NCBI RefSeq assembly: GCF_900176465.1
Contig: NZ_FWXR01000004.1
Coordinates: 62,001-126,000, forward strand
Source: Fulvimarina manganoxydans
GTDB taxonomy: Bacteria > Pseudomonadota > Alphaproteobacteria > Rhizobiales > Rhizobiaceae
Direction: 5' to 3'
DNA length: 64,000 nucleotides
Within the stretch, counting starts at the first letter, position 1; every line of letters begins with the position of its first letter. Under the pieces are notes generated by a model. That model was given only the letters and a program-made list of their open reading frames with translations, searched no databases and was not told the DNA's origin. Positions 6,848 to 15,576 of the stretch are shown here, piece by piece. The translations under genes and the position numbers were made by a program.

Positions 6848-7651
6848 TCAGGCCCGTTCGTCCTGCAACCGTTTTGGGCATGTGCCGCAAAAACCCCGTT
6901 GGCCGCAGGCATATTTCGCGCAACAGGTCGCACGAATGACGGCGCGGCCCGGCTGCGCCATTTCGACGGCGCCGGATAGGCTGGCAGCCAGGAACGGAAG
7001 CCGGACGGCTTGCCGCCAATGGGGAGCGGTCTCCCTCAGAAAGGCGTCGATCGCCGAGGAGAGCGGCCGCGCCTCGATCCCGTGGCGCGCGAGAATGAAA
7101 TAGGGAGCCAGAAGCCCGATCGCGCCATTGCTTTCCATCAAGGCGGGAGCGATGCCGGATGGCGACTGGCCGATCGCCACAAGGCGCGACGCGACGTCGG
7201 CCACAACGGCGCCGAAGGCTTCGACATCTCCATGAATGACCGAGGAGAACCTGACCGCCGGTCTTGGTTCGTCGCCTTCGCGGACGAGCTCGACACAGTC
7301 GAGCGTCTCCCCGCCCGGAATCTGCCCCTCGATCAGCCACAAGGTGGACAGGGAGCCGAGTATCGCTCGGCATAGATTGCGATGGACCTGTGCCTCGGCG
7401 ATCTTGTTCGAAGGCGCCCCGAGCCGTCTCTCGCGAAGGATCGTCCGCCTGAGACGGATATTCGTCAGCCAGGCGGCCAGGGGCTCCGCACCGGATGTGA
7501 CATCCAACGTTCGGGCCGCCCGCATGACGATCTCTTCGCCGGCTTGGGGCGCTGAGATCGAGAGGAGGTCGCGAAAGGCCTGTCCGTGTATTCCCGCGCC
7601 AAGCACGTTCGAAGGGGCCATAGCGATCGCAGCCGCCGCAGGAGGCGACAT
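6848..7651 (-). CDS. FhuF-type siderophore-iron reductase
   Basis: The C-terminus carries CCAKYACGQRGFCGTC, which is the C-C-x10-C-x2-C pattern that binds the [2Fe-2S] cluster of FhuF ferric-siderophore reductases. The rest is soluble and weakly conserved, as usual in the family. ATG at 7651 overlaps the tonB stop in a TGATG junction; a GTG one codon earlier is possible. As last gene of an exbB-exbD-exbD-tonB operon, it probably releases iron in the cytoplasm from an imported ferric siderophore. No receptor or periplasmic permease is in the window. Confidence 0.8.
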   Translation of the reverse strand: MSPPAAAAIAMAPSNVLGAGIHGQAFRDLLSISAPQAGEEIVMRAARTLDVTSGAEPLAAWLTNIRLRRTILRERRLGAPSNKIAEAQVHRNLCRAILGSLSTLWLIEGQIPGGETLDCVELVREGDEPRPAVRFSSVIHGDVEAFGAVVADVASRLVAIGQSPSGIAPALMESNGAIGLLAPYFILARHGIEARPLSSAIDAFLRETAPHWRQAVRLPFLAASLSGAVEMAQPGRAVIRATCCAKYACGQRGFCGTCPKRLQDERA

Positions 7652-8727
7652 CACCGCAACTGGAATCGGATCGGAACCGTGAAGCTCATGGAGCTTCGCC
7701 CGGCCTCGCGGGGGATCGGGGGGAAGGGCGAGGCACGGCGAATCGTATCGACCGCAGCCCGATCGATGAGCGCATTACCCGACGAGCGGACCAGCCGAAT
7801 GCCACTCGCGCCACCGCGTGCCGTCACCGTGAAGGCGACCGAAGCCGTTCCTTCGGCGCGCTGGCGCCGTGCGGAGGCCGGATAGCGCTGGGCTCGCCGA
7901 ATACGGGATAGAATCTGGCCCGAATAGTTCGAACGGGCCGCCGTGGCGTTGGCGCCAGACCCCCCGCCGCCGCTGCGTTGGGCACGGCCGGATTCGCGCG
8001 AGCCGCGCTGGGCATTGGTCTCTTGGCGTCCGCGATTGCCACTGCGTGTCTCGCGCTGTTCCGTCCTCTGGGGTTCGGCGCGTTGGCGCGTTGGCCGTGT
8101 GCGCTCCGGCGTCTCTTCGACCACACGGCGCGGCGGGGGATTCGGCCGGCGTGTGGGAAGGGGGACATTGTCCGGCTGCGGTTCCATCGCTTCGACCGAC
8201 TCGGTCACGGGAGCAACCGGCGGCGCTTGCGGCTCGATCGCTGCGACCTCCTGAGCGTCGGTACTCTGGAGGGTTTCGGCGACCTCCGCTGTTTCGACCG
8301 GCGCAGCCTCGACTTCGCTTGGTGGCTCGGCCGGTTGAGGCGCGACCGTCTCGACCGCCCGTACGGCTTGCGCCTCGGTTGCATCATCAGGCTGGATCTC
8401 AGGCGCCGGCTCGGCGGTTGCGGTTTCGCTCGGAGCCACGGCCTCGGCGGCTTCCACGCTCTGATCAGGTTGCGCGGTTTCCGTCGGCCTCTCCGCTTCA
8501 CCCGTCTCGCTCGTCTGGGCGGCGGGGGCGACGTCCGATTCGCTGGTCTCCTCGCCTTCGGCCAACGCATCGAACGGATCGCCGGAAACGGCCATGGCGA
8601 CACCCGGCCCGCCTTCCATCATCGGCTTCTCGTCAGGGGCCGAAGATGTCAGCCAAGCCGCGACACCGGTATGGAGAGCGAGCGAGAGGATCAGGGCAAT
8701 CGCGATGCTTCGGCGCCGAAAGGCCAT
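7651..8727 (-). CDS. tonB: TonB-family energy transducer
   Basis: A 358-aa protein with one N-terminal membrane helix (about residues 7-26, IALILSLALHTGVAAWL), a long Pro/Glu/Ala-rich periplasmic spacer with ten or more TAxP and EAxP units, a basic stretch (about 200-265), and a C-terminal TonB domain (about 270-358) with the hallmark AQRYPASARR. It transmits energy from ExbB/ExbD to outer-membrane receptors. It lies between exbD and the fhuF-like gene with almost no spacing. Confidence 0.88.
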   Translation of the reverse strand: MAFRRRSIAIALILSLALHTGVAAWLTSSAPDEKPMMEGGPGVAMAVSGDPFDALAEGEETSESDVAPAAQTSETGEAERPTETAQPDQSVEAAEAVAPSETATAEPAPEIQPDDATEAQAVRAVETVAPQPAEPPSEVEAAPVETAEVAETLQSTDAQEVAAIEPQAPPVAPVTESVEAMEPQPDNVPLPTRRPNPPPRRVVEETPERTRPTRQRAEPQRTEQRETRSGNRGRQETNAQRGSRESGRAQRSGGGGSGANATAARSNYSGQILSRIRRAQRYPASARRQRAEGTASVAFTVTARGGASGIRLVRSSGNALIDRAAVDTIRRASPFPPIPREAGRSSMSFTVPIRFQLR

Positions 8728-8728
8728 A

Positions 8729-9166
8729 TCAAAGGCTCCCGCCCGAGCGCGTGACGATACGCGCCGACAGGCCCGCTTCGCGAAGCGTGCGCAAGAAGGC
8801 GATCAGGTCGCGCGCCGGCAAAGCGCGATCGGCGACGATGGAGACCGGTTCGCCGGCGGACGCCTCGTCCGCTTCTTCCGGCTCGGCGGCTGGCGCGGCG
8901 CGCGTTTCACGGAGCGCGGTCAGCAGCGCCTCCTCGCTCACGGTCTTGCCGCCATAATGGATCTCGCCCTCGGCCGTGATCCCGATGGGGCCGGCCGGCG
9001 GACGCGAGTTCTTGGCCTCGCTCGTGCGGATCATCTCGATATCGCCATCGCCCCGGGAGGCGATGGTGCCGGCCAGGAGGAAGAAGATCAGCATCAGGAA
9101 GACGATGTTGATCAGGGCGATCGTCGGATCCTGGCCGCGACGCTTCTCGGGACGGTTCAGCTGCAT
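8729..9166 (-). CDS. exbD: ExbD/TolR-family protein (second copy)
   Basis: The 145-aa protein has a single N-terminal helix with the ExbD/TolR signature around INIVFLMLIFFLLAGT (about residues 19-34), followed by a periplasmic domain with an extra acidic insertion (AAPAAEPEEADEASAGE). ATG at 9166 is chosen because it gives the usual short cytoplasmic N-terminus. The helix has Asn (position 20) where the partner copy has the conserved proton-carrying Asp (LIDVIF), so this copy may not carry protons itself. One base separates its stop from tonB. Confidence 0.8.
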   Translation of the reverse strand: MQLNRPEKRRGQDPTIALINIVFLMLIFFLLAGTIASRGDGDIEMIRTSEAKNSRPPAGPIGITAEGEIHYGGKTVSEEALLTALRETRAAPAAEPEEADEASAGEPVSIVADRALPARDLIAFLRTLREAGLSARIVTRSGGSL

Positions 9167-9191
9167 GGCGCGTCTTCTCGAATTTGAACTG

Positions 9192-9578
9192 TCAGTCGGC
9201 GACCGAGATCGTGGCAAACCCAGCCCGGCGTGCCGCTTCCACGGCGCCGACGAGGGTCTGGCTGTCCGATCCCTCGCTCGCCTTGACGAGGAGCGTCGTG
9301 CCACCCGCCGCATGAAGGGCCGCGAGACGCTCAACGAGATCGCTCGCGGAAATCGCCTCGCCATTGACGGCGATCGCGCCGTCCGCCTCGGTGCGCATGA
9401 GGACGTCCGGAACGCTCCGCCCGCTCGCGCCCTGAGGGGCCGGGGCCGCGATCTGAACCTCCTGATGGCGCACGAAGGTCGATGTCAGCATGAAGAAGAG
9501 CAGAAGCAGGAAGATCACATCGATGAGCGACGTGACCGACAGCGCCGAGCGCTTCTTGCGTTTGGCCGCGATCCGCAT
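9192..9578 (-). CDS. exbD: ExbD/TolR-family protein (first copy)
   Basis: A 128-aa protein with basic N-terminus, a membrane helix containing TSLIDVIFLLLLFFMLTS (about residues 16-33) with the conserved aspartate of the proton channel, and a periplasmic C-terminal domain. It should form the ion-driven motor with ExbB. It lies 4 bases after exbB and 25 bases before the second exbD. Confidence 0.9.
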   Translation of the reverse strand: MRIAAKRKKRSALSVTSLIDVIFLLLLFFMLTSTFVRHQEVQIAAPAPQGASGRSVPDVLMRTEADGAIAVNGEAISASDLVERLAALHAAGGTTLLVKASEGSDSQTLVGAVEAARRAGFATISVAD

Positions 9579-9582
9579 CGGC

Positions 9583-10356
9583 TCATTCGCCCGGCGCGAG
9601 ACGGGCGCCTGTCATGCCGGCGGCCTCGCGAGGCTCGGTGGCCTGCGTCCTGGCGATTGACGCACGATCGGTGACCCGGCGCGTAAAGATCGCCGCGATC
9701 GCCGTCTCCATCGCGATCCGCTCATTATCGATCCGCCCATCGAACCATGTTGTCAGAAGTTGAGCCGGCATGGCGACGGCAAGGCCCACCGCCGTGGTCA
9801 GCAGCGCGACCCAAATGCCGCCGGCGAGCTGGGAGGGATCGATATCGGCACCGGCATTCTGCATTGCCTGGAATGCCTCGATCATGCCGAGAACCGTGCC
9901 GAACAGGCCGAGAAGCGGCGCGATTTGGGCGATTGCCTCGAGAAGGCGCAGGCCTCGGGACAAGCGGTGTAGCCGCTGAGTCGCGACGCGCTGGACGTCC
10001 TCTTCGACGGTCTGACGGGGCAGATCGCGAGCGATCGAACCGCGAATCGCCGAGGCGATAACGATCGCAACGGGGCCATGCGCCTTCTCCGCGAGAAGAA
10101 GTGCCTGGTCAGCCTCGCCGCGCACCCAGGCTTCGATCGCTCGCTCGCTGCCACGGCGGCGGCCGACGCCTTCGCTTAGAAACTGCCAAAGTTTCAGAAG
10201 GACGACGGAGACGGCAATAACGGAGAGCGCCGTGAGAATCAGGACGACGAAGCCGCCAAGCTCATAGAGATCGACGATCGGCTGAAGGACTATTGAAGAC
10301 GTCATCGAGGAAGCCACCGAAAAGAGGAGTGAGGAGAACCCGGTCTGGCGGTTCAT
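9583..10356 (-). CDS. exbB: MotA/TolQ/ExbB-family proton channel protein
   Basis: A 257-aa protein with three membrane segments (about residues 33-55, 140-165 and 180-205). The conserved core LLGLFGTVLGMIEAF and the GLAVAMPAQLL helix are those of ExbB/TolQ. Together with ExbD it uses the proton gradient to energise TonB. The start is uncertain: a later ATG gives MTSSIVLQPI, which is also plausible. First of five tightly packed minus-strand genes after the secreted protein. Confidence 0.9.
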   Translation of the reverse strand: MNRQTGFSSLLFSVASSMTSSIVLQPIVDLYELGGFVVLILTALSVIAVSVVLLKLWQFLSEGVGRRRGSERAIEAWVRGEADQALLLAEKAHGPVAIVIASAIRGSIARDLPRQTVEEDVQRVATQRLHRLSRGLRLLEAIAQIAPLLGLFGTVLGMIEAFQAMQNAGADIDPSQLAGGIWVALLTTAVGLAVAMPAQLLTTWFDGRIDNERIAMETAIAAIFTRRVTDRASIARTQATEPREAAGMTGARLAPGE

Positions 10357-10428
10357 TCCGTGAGGATGAGGCGCGGCGGTTTTGGGCGGCCCATCGAAGC
10401 TTGGACACGCCTTGGACGCTGGCCTTGT

Positions 10429-10896
10429 CTAAAGACCGAATTCGATATCGGCGCGCGACGATGCCTGGATCGCTGAAGCGCAGGCCTCCTTTGAGACGCC
10501 GTCGCCCTCGCAGGCCGACACGCCGTTGACGAGGACGCGGTCGATCGAATCGCAGGGCGAGCCCGGAAGGTTGAATTCGCGGACTTTGGTGCGCCCATCG
10601 GGCATGGCGCCGAAATCGAGGACCAGCAGGCGCTCGATCAACCCTTTTGGATTGAACAGCACGATCTCGAAGGCCGCCTTGGAGAGATCGGCGCCCATCT
10701 TGTTCGTCGTCACGAAACCAAGCCGGCAGCCATTATCGGTCGCGATTGCTCGGTTCAATTCGAGCGATAAGGACGGCGACGGGGTCGATGCACTGGCTTC
10801 GGCAGACGTGTCCTGCGCCATGGTTGGGGCGGTCGCCGCAAGGGCGACCATGAAAGCGAGCGTTGGGCCGCGCCCATGCGAGCGGAGTGAAAACAT
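10429..10896 (-). CDS. Secreted conserved hypothetical protein, 155 aa
   Basis: An N-terminal signal peptide is clear: basic residues, a hydrophobic run (PTLAFMVALAATAPTM) and cleavage near AQD (about residue 28). The mature part has two or three conserved cysteines (DNGCRLGF, SPCDSI, SACEGD) and no enzyme motif. It precedes exbB by 72 bases on the same strand, so it probably belongs to the iron-uptake operon as its first gene, in the periplasm. I recognise it only as a conserved protein of this context; function unknown. Confidence 0.65.
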   Translation of the reverse strand: MFSLRSHGRGPTLAFMVALAATAPTMAQDTSAEASASTPSPSLSLELNRAIATDNGCRLGFVTTNKMGADLSKAAFEIVLFNPKGLIERLLVLDFGAMPDGRTKVREFNLPGSPCDSIDRVLVNGVSACEGDGVSKEACASAIQASSRADIEFGL

Positions 10897-10914
10897 GCTG
10901 TTACCCTGCTACGG

Positions 10915-10960
10915 GACTGGATGGTCTTCGCCCTAAGAAATAAGAATATAAGAGTCAAGT
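10915..10960 (-). promoter_or_regulatory. Probable promoter region of the exb-tonB operon
   Basis: Upstream of the secreted-protein gene the minus strand reads TTGACTCTTATATTCTTA, a good -35-like hexamer (10953-10958) in an island of A and T within GC-rich DNA. TGA-N9-TCT is one base from the TGA-N9-TCA pattern of RirA iron boxes. No clean -10 is visible, so regulation by iron is inference only. Confidence 0.35.
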
Positions 10961-11656
10961 TATTGCGCGAGGGCAGGACGGTTATCTACGCCGAAAAGGA
11001 GCCGTTGCCTTTTCTGGGTTAGAGCCATTCCAGCCGCATCGTGGAATTATTCCAAATCGGGCGCGTCGGCCGGCGGAAATCTGGTTTGATTTCCTTGGTG
11101 AGGCTGACTGAATATCTGATCTGTAATGTCATTTTAAACGAGCTTCTATCCGTCGATGTCGGGTTACCGCGTTCACCGGCCCCAAAACCCGTGAGTCAGT
11201 TCTCTTTTCCACCCGCCCCCTTCGTACTGATGGGAAAAAGGAGCCCGCCCTGTTCACAGACTCCGTAGCTTCGGCCCGACGAAGGGGAGAGCGAGGGGCG
11301 AGACTTGAAGAAAGGGGCAACACCGTCCCGCCGGTGAATCGCCGTTTCGATTCGCCGGCGCGATGGCCGTGTCAGTCGATGGATCATCCCAGGTCATCGT
11401 CTGGAGCGCAGCTCGGGGCAGGGCGCGTCACTTCTGACGAAATTTGGCGCTGGATCCCGGAATCCCGCCTATCTGCCCACTGACATCGATCTGTCACGGG
11501 GCGCCAGTCTTGCCCTAAGCCGTCGGGTTTTGCGGCCAAGGCGTCCTGCGCCGAGAAACTTTCAAACGGGGCGCTTGACACTGCGGATGGCACCCCGTAA
11601 ACGACCGTCATCGCCAACGAGGCGGCGCCGAAAAGCGCCCTCGGCGGCGGGGAAAA
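10961..11656. other. Gene-free region with a strong hairpin
   Basis: About 700 bases between the exb operon and tRNA-Asp. Open frames here do not look like proteins. The one striking element is the stem-loop at 11329-11360. The part around 11080-11160 is A/T-richer than its surroundings. Confidence 0.5.
11329..11360. repeat. 13-bp stem-loop in gene-free DNA
   Basis: CGCCGGTGAATCG pairs with CGATTCGCCGGCG around the 6-base loop CCGTTT with a single G-T wobble. No T-run follows on either strand, so it is not an obvious terminator. Confidence 0.45.
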
Positions 11657-11733
11657 GCGGGTGTAGCTCAGTTGGTTAGAGTGCCGGCCTGTCACGCCGG
11701 AGGTCGCGGGTTCGAGCCCCGTCACTCGCGCCA
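11657..11733 (+). tRNA. tRNA-Asp (anticodon GTC)
   Basis: Acceptor GCGGGTG pairs with CACTCGC; the anticodon stem CCGGC/GCCGG frames the loop with anticodon GTC; the T-arm holds TTCGAGC; discriminator G and CCA are encoded. 77 bases. A terminator hairpin follows directly. Confidence 0.97.
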
Positions 11734-11758
11734 CCCTCTCATGGGTGGCCACGTTTTT
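11730..11758 (+). terminator. Rho-independent terminator of tRNA-Asp
   Basis: GCCACCC pairs with GGGTGGC around the 6-base loop TCTCAT and is followed by CACGTTTTT. It overlaps the CCA end of the tRNA, so tRNA-Asp is transcribed on its own and not with nuo. Confidence 0.8.
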
Positions 11759-12274
11759 CTCGGAAATTTCGATGGGACTTTGGGCCGTGACGATGTTTGT
11801 CGTCGCGGGTTTTTTGCGTGTCATTGCGGTCGTCTCGCCTGCGATCTCGATGAGATGATAGGGCTGAGGCGAGGGACGTGCTGCGCCTCGTCCTTCGCCG
11901 TGTTGCGCGAATCGCCCACGTAACGTCGACGTCCTCGCTGTCCGTTCGGCAGGTTCGCTTTGCCGCGACTGATTTTGCGTCGCGACATGAGTGCTTGTCA
12001 TGATTCGTGACCATTGAGGCGAGAATCGCCCGCCAGATTGCCGTCTTTCGGCGCTCGCGGGGATTGGAAAGCGTCTAAATGACCCTCTCTCTCGCGCTTG
12101 CGCAGAGTCCGCTGAAGGGCTAGGTGTCTCGGCGAACGGACTATGGTCAACGGGCCTCATGCGCCCCCGCGAACGATGAGGGGTAAGGCCGGTAGGGCTA
12201 ATGGTCGCCGACGGTTGGGGTTCAGCGCACTATAATCAGTCGCACGGCCCGACGCCCGAAGGATTGCGCATTCG
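11759..12274. other. Leader region of the nuo operon
   Basis: About 515 bases without a convincing gene. A perfect TATAAT at 12231-12236, 39 bases before the nuoA start, is the best -10 candidate; the -35 region in front of it is weak. The rest shows no repeat or ORF that I can support. Confidence 0.45.
12231..12236 (+). promoter_or_regulatory. Candidate -10 element for nuoA
   Basis: TATAAT matches the sigma-70 consensus exactly and would place transcription start near 12243, giving a leader of about 30 bases. No good -35 hexamer is found 16-18 bases upstream, so an activator or a weak constitutive promoter is likely. Confidence 0.45.
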
Positions 12275-12640
12275 ATGGAAGATCTTCTCTCCGCCTATCT
12301 GCCGATCGTCATCTTTGTCGGCATCTGTCTCGTGATCGGGCTGGCGCTTCTCGTCTCCCCCTTCCTGCTCGCCTTCAAGGCGCCGGACGACGAGAAGATG
12401 TCGGCTTATGAGTGCGGCTTCGACGCTTTCGATGATTCGCGCATGAAATTCGACGTGCGCTTCTATCTCGTGTCGATTCTCTTCATCATTTTCGACCTCG
12501 AAGTCGCCTTTCTCTTTCCCTGGGCTGCCAGCTTCGGGACTCTCGGCTGGTTCGGCTTCTGGTCGATGATGGTGTTCCTCGGCGTCCTCACGGTCGGCTT
12601 CATCTATGAATGGAAGAAAGGGGCTCTGGAATGGGATTGA
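12275..12640 (+). CDS. nuoA: NADH-quinone oxidoreductase subunit A
   Basis: A 121-aa protein with three membrane helices (about 9-31, 63-85, 90-112) and the conserved loop [20 protein letters not shown] between the first two, which lines the quinone-site entrance in complex I. First gene of the nuo cluster; it overlaps the start of nuoB. Confidence 0.95.
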   Translation: MEDLLSAYLPIVIFVGICLVIGLALLVSPFLLAFKAPDDEKMSAYECGFDAFDDSRMKFDVRFYLVSILFIIFDLEVAFLFPWAASFGTLGWFGFWSMMVFLGVLTVGFIYEWKKGALEWD

Positions 12641-13218
12641 TCCTCGGAGCTGACGACAGAAAGGTTCTGGCCCCCGCTACGGACGTGGCGAGCGCTGGCG
12701 CGCCGGGTTCGGTGACTGCGCCGCCCGACCCTTTCGTGACCGACATCAATAACGAGCTTGCCGACAAGGGCTTTCTGGTCACCTCGACCGACGATCTCAT
12801 CCAGTGGGCGCGCACCGGCTCGCTCATGTGGATGACGTTCGGGCTGGCCTGCTGCGCCGTCGAGATGATGCAGATGTCGATGCCGCGCTATGATGCCGAG
12901 CGCTTCGGTTTCGCCCCGCGCGCAAGCCCACGCCAGTCGGACGTTATGATCGTCGCGGGCACGCTCACCAACAAGATGGCCCCGGCTCTGCGCAAGGTCT
13001 ATGACCAGATGCCCGAGCCGCGCTACGTCATTTCCATGGGCTCCTGCGCCAATGGCGGCGGCTATTATCACTACTCCTATTCGGTCGTGCGCGGCTGCGA
13101 TCGTGTAGTGCCCGTCGACATCTATGTGCCGGGCTGCCCGCCGAGCGCCGAGGCGCTGCTCTACGGCGTGATGCTGCTGCAGAAGAAGATTCGCCGCACC
13201 GGCACGATCGAGCGCTGA
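12631..13218 (+). CDS. nuoB: NADH-quinone oxidoreductase subunit B
   Basis: The 195-aa subunit binds the terminal [4Fe-4S] cluster N2 next to the quinone site. Ligands are visible in [10 protein letters not shown] (Cys74/75), GSCANGGG and [10 protein letters not shown] at 12631 (MGLILGADD) is preferred over the ATG at 12610 because it has AAGGGG at good spacing and matches the usual N-terminus; it overlaps nuoA by 10 bases. The N-terminal 40 residues are variable and Ala/Pro-rich. Confidence 0.95.
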   Translation: MGLILGADDRKVLAPATDVASAGAPGSVTAPPDPFVTDINNELADKGFLVTSTDDLIQWARTGSLMWMTFGLACCAVEMMQMSMPRYDAERFGFAPRASPRQSDVMIVAGTLTNKMAPALRKVYDQMPEPRYVISMGSCANGGGYYHYSYSVVRGCDRVVPVDIYVPGCPPSAEALLYGVMLLQKKIRRTGTIER

Positions 13219-13239
13219 GCGGAAAGGGCCTCCTTGACC

Positions 13240-13845
13240 ATGCAGGACTTCATTTCCGCCGATCTTCGCGATGCCATCGTCGAGGCTCTGGAAGACCGCC
13301 TGGAAGAGCACTTCTTCCGCTTCGGCGAGTTGACGCTCGTCGTCTCGCCCGAACATGTCGTGAAGGTTTTGACCTATCTGCGCGACGATCCGAAGGCGCA
13401 ATTTGTGAACTTCATCGATCTCGCCGGTGTCGATTACCCGGAGCGCGTCAAGCGCTTCGAGGTGGTCTATCATCTTTTGTCGCCGCGCCAGAACTGCCGC
13501 ATTCGCGTCAAGACCGCGACCGCCGAGGATGATCCGGTTCCCTCGGTTTCGGACGTCTTTCCGGCGGCCGACTGGTACGAGCGCGAAGCCTACGATCTCT
13601 ACGGCATCCTCTTCACCGGCCATCCCGACCTTCGCCGGATCCTCACCGATTACGGCTTCGAGGGCTATCCGCTGCGCAAGGACTTCCCGCTGACCGGCTT
13701 CGTCGAGGTCCAATACGACGAAGAGCGCAAGCAGGTCGTCTACGAGCCGGTCGAGCTGCGCCAGGAGTTCCGCAATTTCGACTTCCTCTCGCCTTGGGAG
13801 GGGACGGAATACGTCCTGCCCGGCGACGAAAAGGCTAAGCACTAG
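13240..13845 (+). CDS. nuoC: NADH-quinone oxidoreductase subunit C
   Basis: 201-aa peripheral subunit of the hydrophilic arm. The family core is present: [41 protein letters not shown] and [24 protein letters not shown] at 13234 has better spacing from GGAAAGG than the ATG used here and would add two residues. Separate from NuoD, unlike the enterobacterial NuoCD fusion. Confidence 0.94.
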   Translation: MQDFISADLRDAIVEALEDRLEEHFFRFGELTLVVSPEHVVKVLTYLRDDPKAQFVNFIDLAGVDYPERVKRFEVVYHLLSPRQNCRIRVKTATAEDDPVPSVSDVFPAADWYEREAYDLYGILFTGHPDLRRILTDYGFEGYPLRKDFPLTGFVEVQYDEERKQVVYEPVELRQEFRNFDFLSPWEGTEYVLPGDEKAKH

Positions 13846-13855
13846 GAGGCGGACG

Positions 13856-14293
13856 ATGGCTGCGCGGCAGTGGAAGGCGAAGTGCCTGTGCGGTGGTGTC
13901 CGCCTGGATTTCGAATGCGAGGAGCCGCAAGTCGGCGCTTGCCATTGCGACGTGTGTCGACGCTGGAGCTCGGGCCCGTTCATGGCGGTCCATGTCACCA
14001 CAGCCGTGACACTCGCTGGAACCGATCTGATCGGTCTCTATCAATCGTCGGAATGGGGTGAGCGCGGCTTCTGCAAGGCCTGCGGCTCGACGCTCTTCTG
14101 GCGCAATCGCGAGGCGAGTGAATATGCCGTGTCGGCGACCGCGATCGAGGATCTGGGCGATGTGGCGTTCCCGGTCGAACTGTTCATCGATTCGAAGCCC
14201 GACTGGTACGCTTTCGCCGGCGATCGCAAGCAGATGACCGGCGCCGAATTCCTCGCCCAATTCACGCAAGACCAGGGCACGCCCAATGGCTGA
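13856..14293 (+). CDS. GFA-family zinc protein (CENP-V/GFA fold)
   Basis: A 145-aa protein with the conserved cysteines of the glutathione-dependent formaldehyde-activating-enzyme family: CLCGGV (about residues 10-15), [13 protein letters not shown] and [12 protein letters not shown]. Members bind one or two zinc ions; most have no proven reaction and the formaldehyde role is disputed. It lies 10 bases after nuoC and its end overlaps the nuoD start by 8 bases, so it is co-transcribed with complex I. Whether it serves complex I assembly is unknown. Confidence 0.85.
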   Translation: MAARQWKAKCLCGGVRLDFECEEPQVGACHCDVCRRWSSGPFMAVHVTTAVTLAGTDLIGLYQSSEWGERGFCKACGSTLFWRNREASEYAVSATAIEDLGDVAFPVELFIDSKPDWYAFAGDRKQMTGAEFLAQFTQDQGTPNG

Positions 14294-15476
14294 AATCGAC
14301 GTTCGCAATTTCAACATCAATTTCGGCCCGCAGCATCCGGCCGCTCATGGTGTTCTGCGTCTGGTGCTGGAGCTTGATGGCGAGGTCGTGGAACGGGTCG
14401 ATCCGCATATCGGCCTTCTCCATCGCGGTACCGAGAAGCTGATCGAGCAGAAGACCTATCTTCAGGCGATCCCCTATTTCGACCGGCTCGATTATGTGGC
14501 GCCGATGAATCAGGAGCACGCCTTCTGCCTCGCGATCGAGCGCCTCGCGGGTGTGACGGTCCCCAAGCGCGGCCAGCTGATCCGCGTCCTCTATTCCGAA
14601 ATCGGCCGCATTCTCTCCCATCTCCTCAATGTGACGACCCAGGCCATGGATGTGGGCGCGCTGACGCCGCCGCTCTGGGGCTTCGAAGAGCGCGAAAAGC
14701 TCATGGTCTTCTATGAGCGGGCGTCCGGCGCACGGCTTCATGCCGGCTATTTCCGCCCCGGCGGCGTTCACCAGGACATCCCGCAGGAGCTCGTCGACGA
14801 TATCGGCGAGTGGTGCGACCCGTTCCTCAAGGTCTGCGACGATCTCGAAGGCCTTTTGACGGACAACCGAATCTTCAAGCAGCGCAATGTCGATATCGGC
14901 GTCGTCGAACTCGACGATTGCTGGGCCATGGGCTTTTCGGGCGTCATGGTTCGCGGTTCGGGCGCGGCCTGGGATCTTCGCAAGTCGCAGCCTTACGAGT
15001 GCTATGACGAGATGGATTTCGACATCCCGATCGGCAAGAACGGCGACTGCTACGACCGCTATCTGATCCGCATGGTTGAGATGCGCGAGGCCACGCGCAT
15101 CATGAAGCAGTGCATTGAACGCCTGTCGAGCACCGAGAAGGAAGGCCCGGTCTCCGCGACCGACGGCAAGCTCGTTCCGCCGAAGCGCCCGCAGATGAAG
15201 CGCTCGATGGAAGCGCTGATCCACCATTTCAAGCTCTACACGGAAGGCTTCCACCTGCCTGAAGGGGAGGTCTATGCCGCAGTCGAGGCACCGAAGGGCG
15301 AATTCGGTGTCTATCTCGTCGCCGACGGGACCAACAAGCCGCATCGCTGTAAGATCCGCGCACCGGGTTTCGCCCATCTCCAGGCGATGGACGTCATGTG
15401 CAAGGGCCATCTCCTCGCCGACGTCTCGGCCATTCTCGGAACGCTCGATATCGTGTTCGGCGAGGTCGACCGCTAG
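14286..15476 (+). CDS. nuoD: NADH-quinone oxidoreductase subunit D
   Basis: 396-aa subunit of the 49-kDa/hydrogenase large-subunit family, forming the quinone pocket with NuoB. Clear landmarks are [48 protein letters not shown] and the C-terminal DIVFGEVDR. Start ATG lies inside the end of the GFA gene. A terminator-like hairpin follows it. Confidence 0.96.
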   Translation: MAEIDVRNFNINFGPQHPAAHGVLRLVLELDGEVVERVDPHIGLLHRGTEKLIEQKTYLQAIPYFDRLDYVAPMNQEHAFCLAIERLAGVTVPKRGQLIRVLYSEIGRILSHLLNVTTQAMDVGALTPPLWGFEEREKLMVFYERASGARLHAGYFRPGGVHQDIPQELVDDIGEWCDPFLKVCDDLEGLLTDNRIFKQRNVDIGVVELDDCWAMGFSGVMVRGSGAAWDLRKSQPYECYDEMDFDIPIGKNGDCYDRYLIRMVEMREATRIMKQCIERLSSTEKEGPVSATDGKLVPPKRPQMKRSMEALIHHFKLYTEGFHLPEGEVYAAVEAPKGEFGVYLVADGTNKPHRCKIRAPGFAHLQAMDVMCKGHLLADVSAILGTLDIVFGEVDR

Positions 15477-15508
15477 GCTTCTCGGGCCTCGACGCTGACG
15501 ATTTGATG

Positions 15509-15530
15509 AGCGGCCCTCCGGCCGCTTTTC
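15509..15530 (+). terminator. Intrinsic terminator after nuoD
   Basis: AGCGGCC pairs with GGCCGCT around the loop CTCC and is followed by TTTTCGCATTTT. It lies 33 bases after the nuoD stop and before the Uma2 gene, inside the nuo cluster, so at least part of the transcripts should stop after nuoD. Confidence 0.65.
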
Positions 15531-15576
15531 GCATTTTAAGCCTGCCCTATGCGCCTTCGCATGGTAGTCTTGCCCC

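Noticed and set aside
8000-8600. A repeat array or satellite in the tonB gene
   Set aside because: The repetitive look comes from the Pro/Glu/Ala-rich spacer of TonB; no regular unit is present.
11041-11268. A 75-residue open frame in the gap before tRNA-Asp
   Set aside because: No ribosome site and a low-complexity end; I see no support beyond being open.
11384-12160. A 258-residue open frame on the minus strand with a motif like VTGLEPATSGVTGRHSNQLS
   Set aside because: That segment is the antisense translation of tRNA-Asp, a well-known false gene seen in many databases; the remainder has no protein features.
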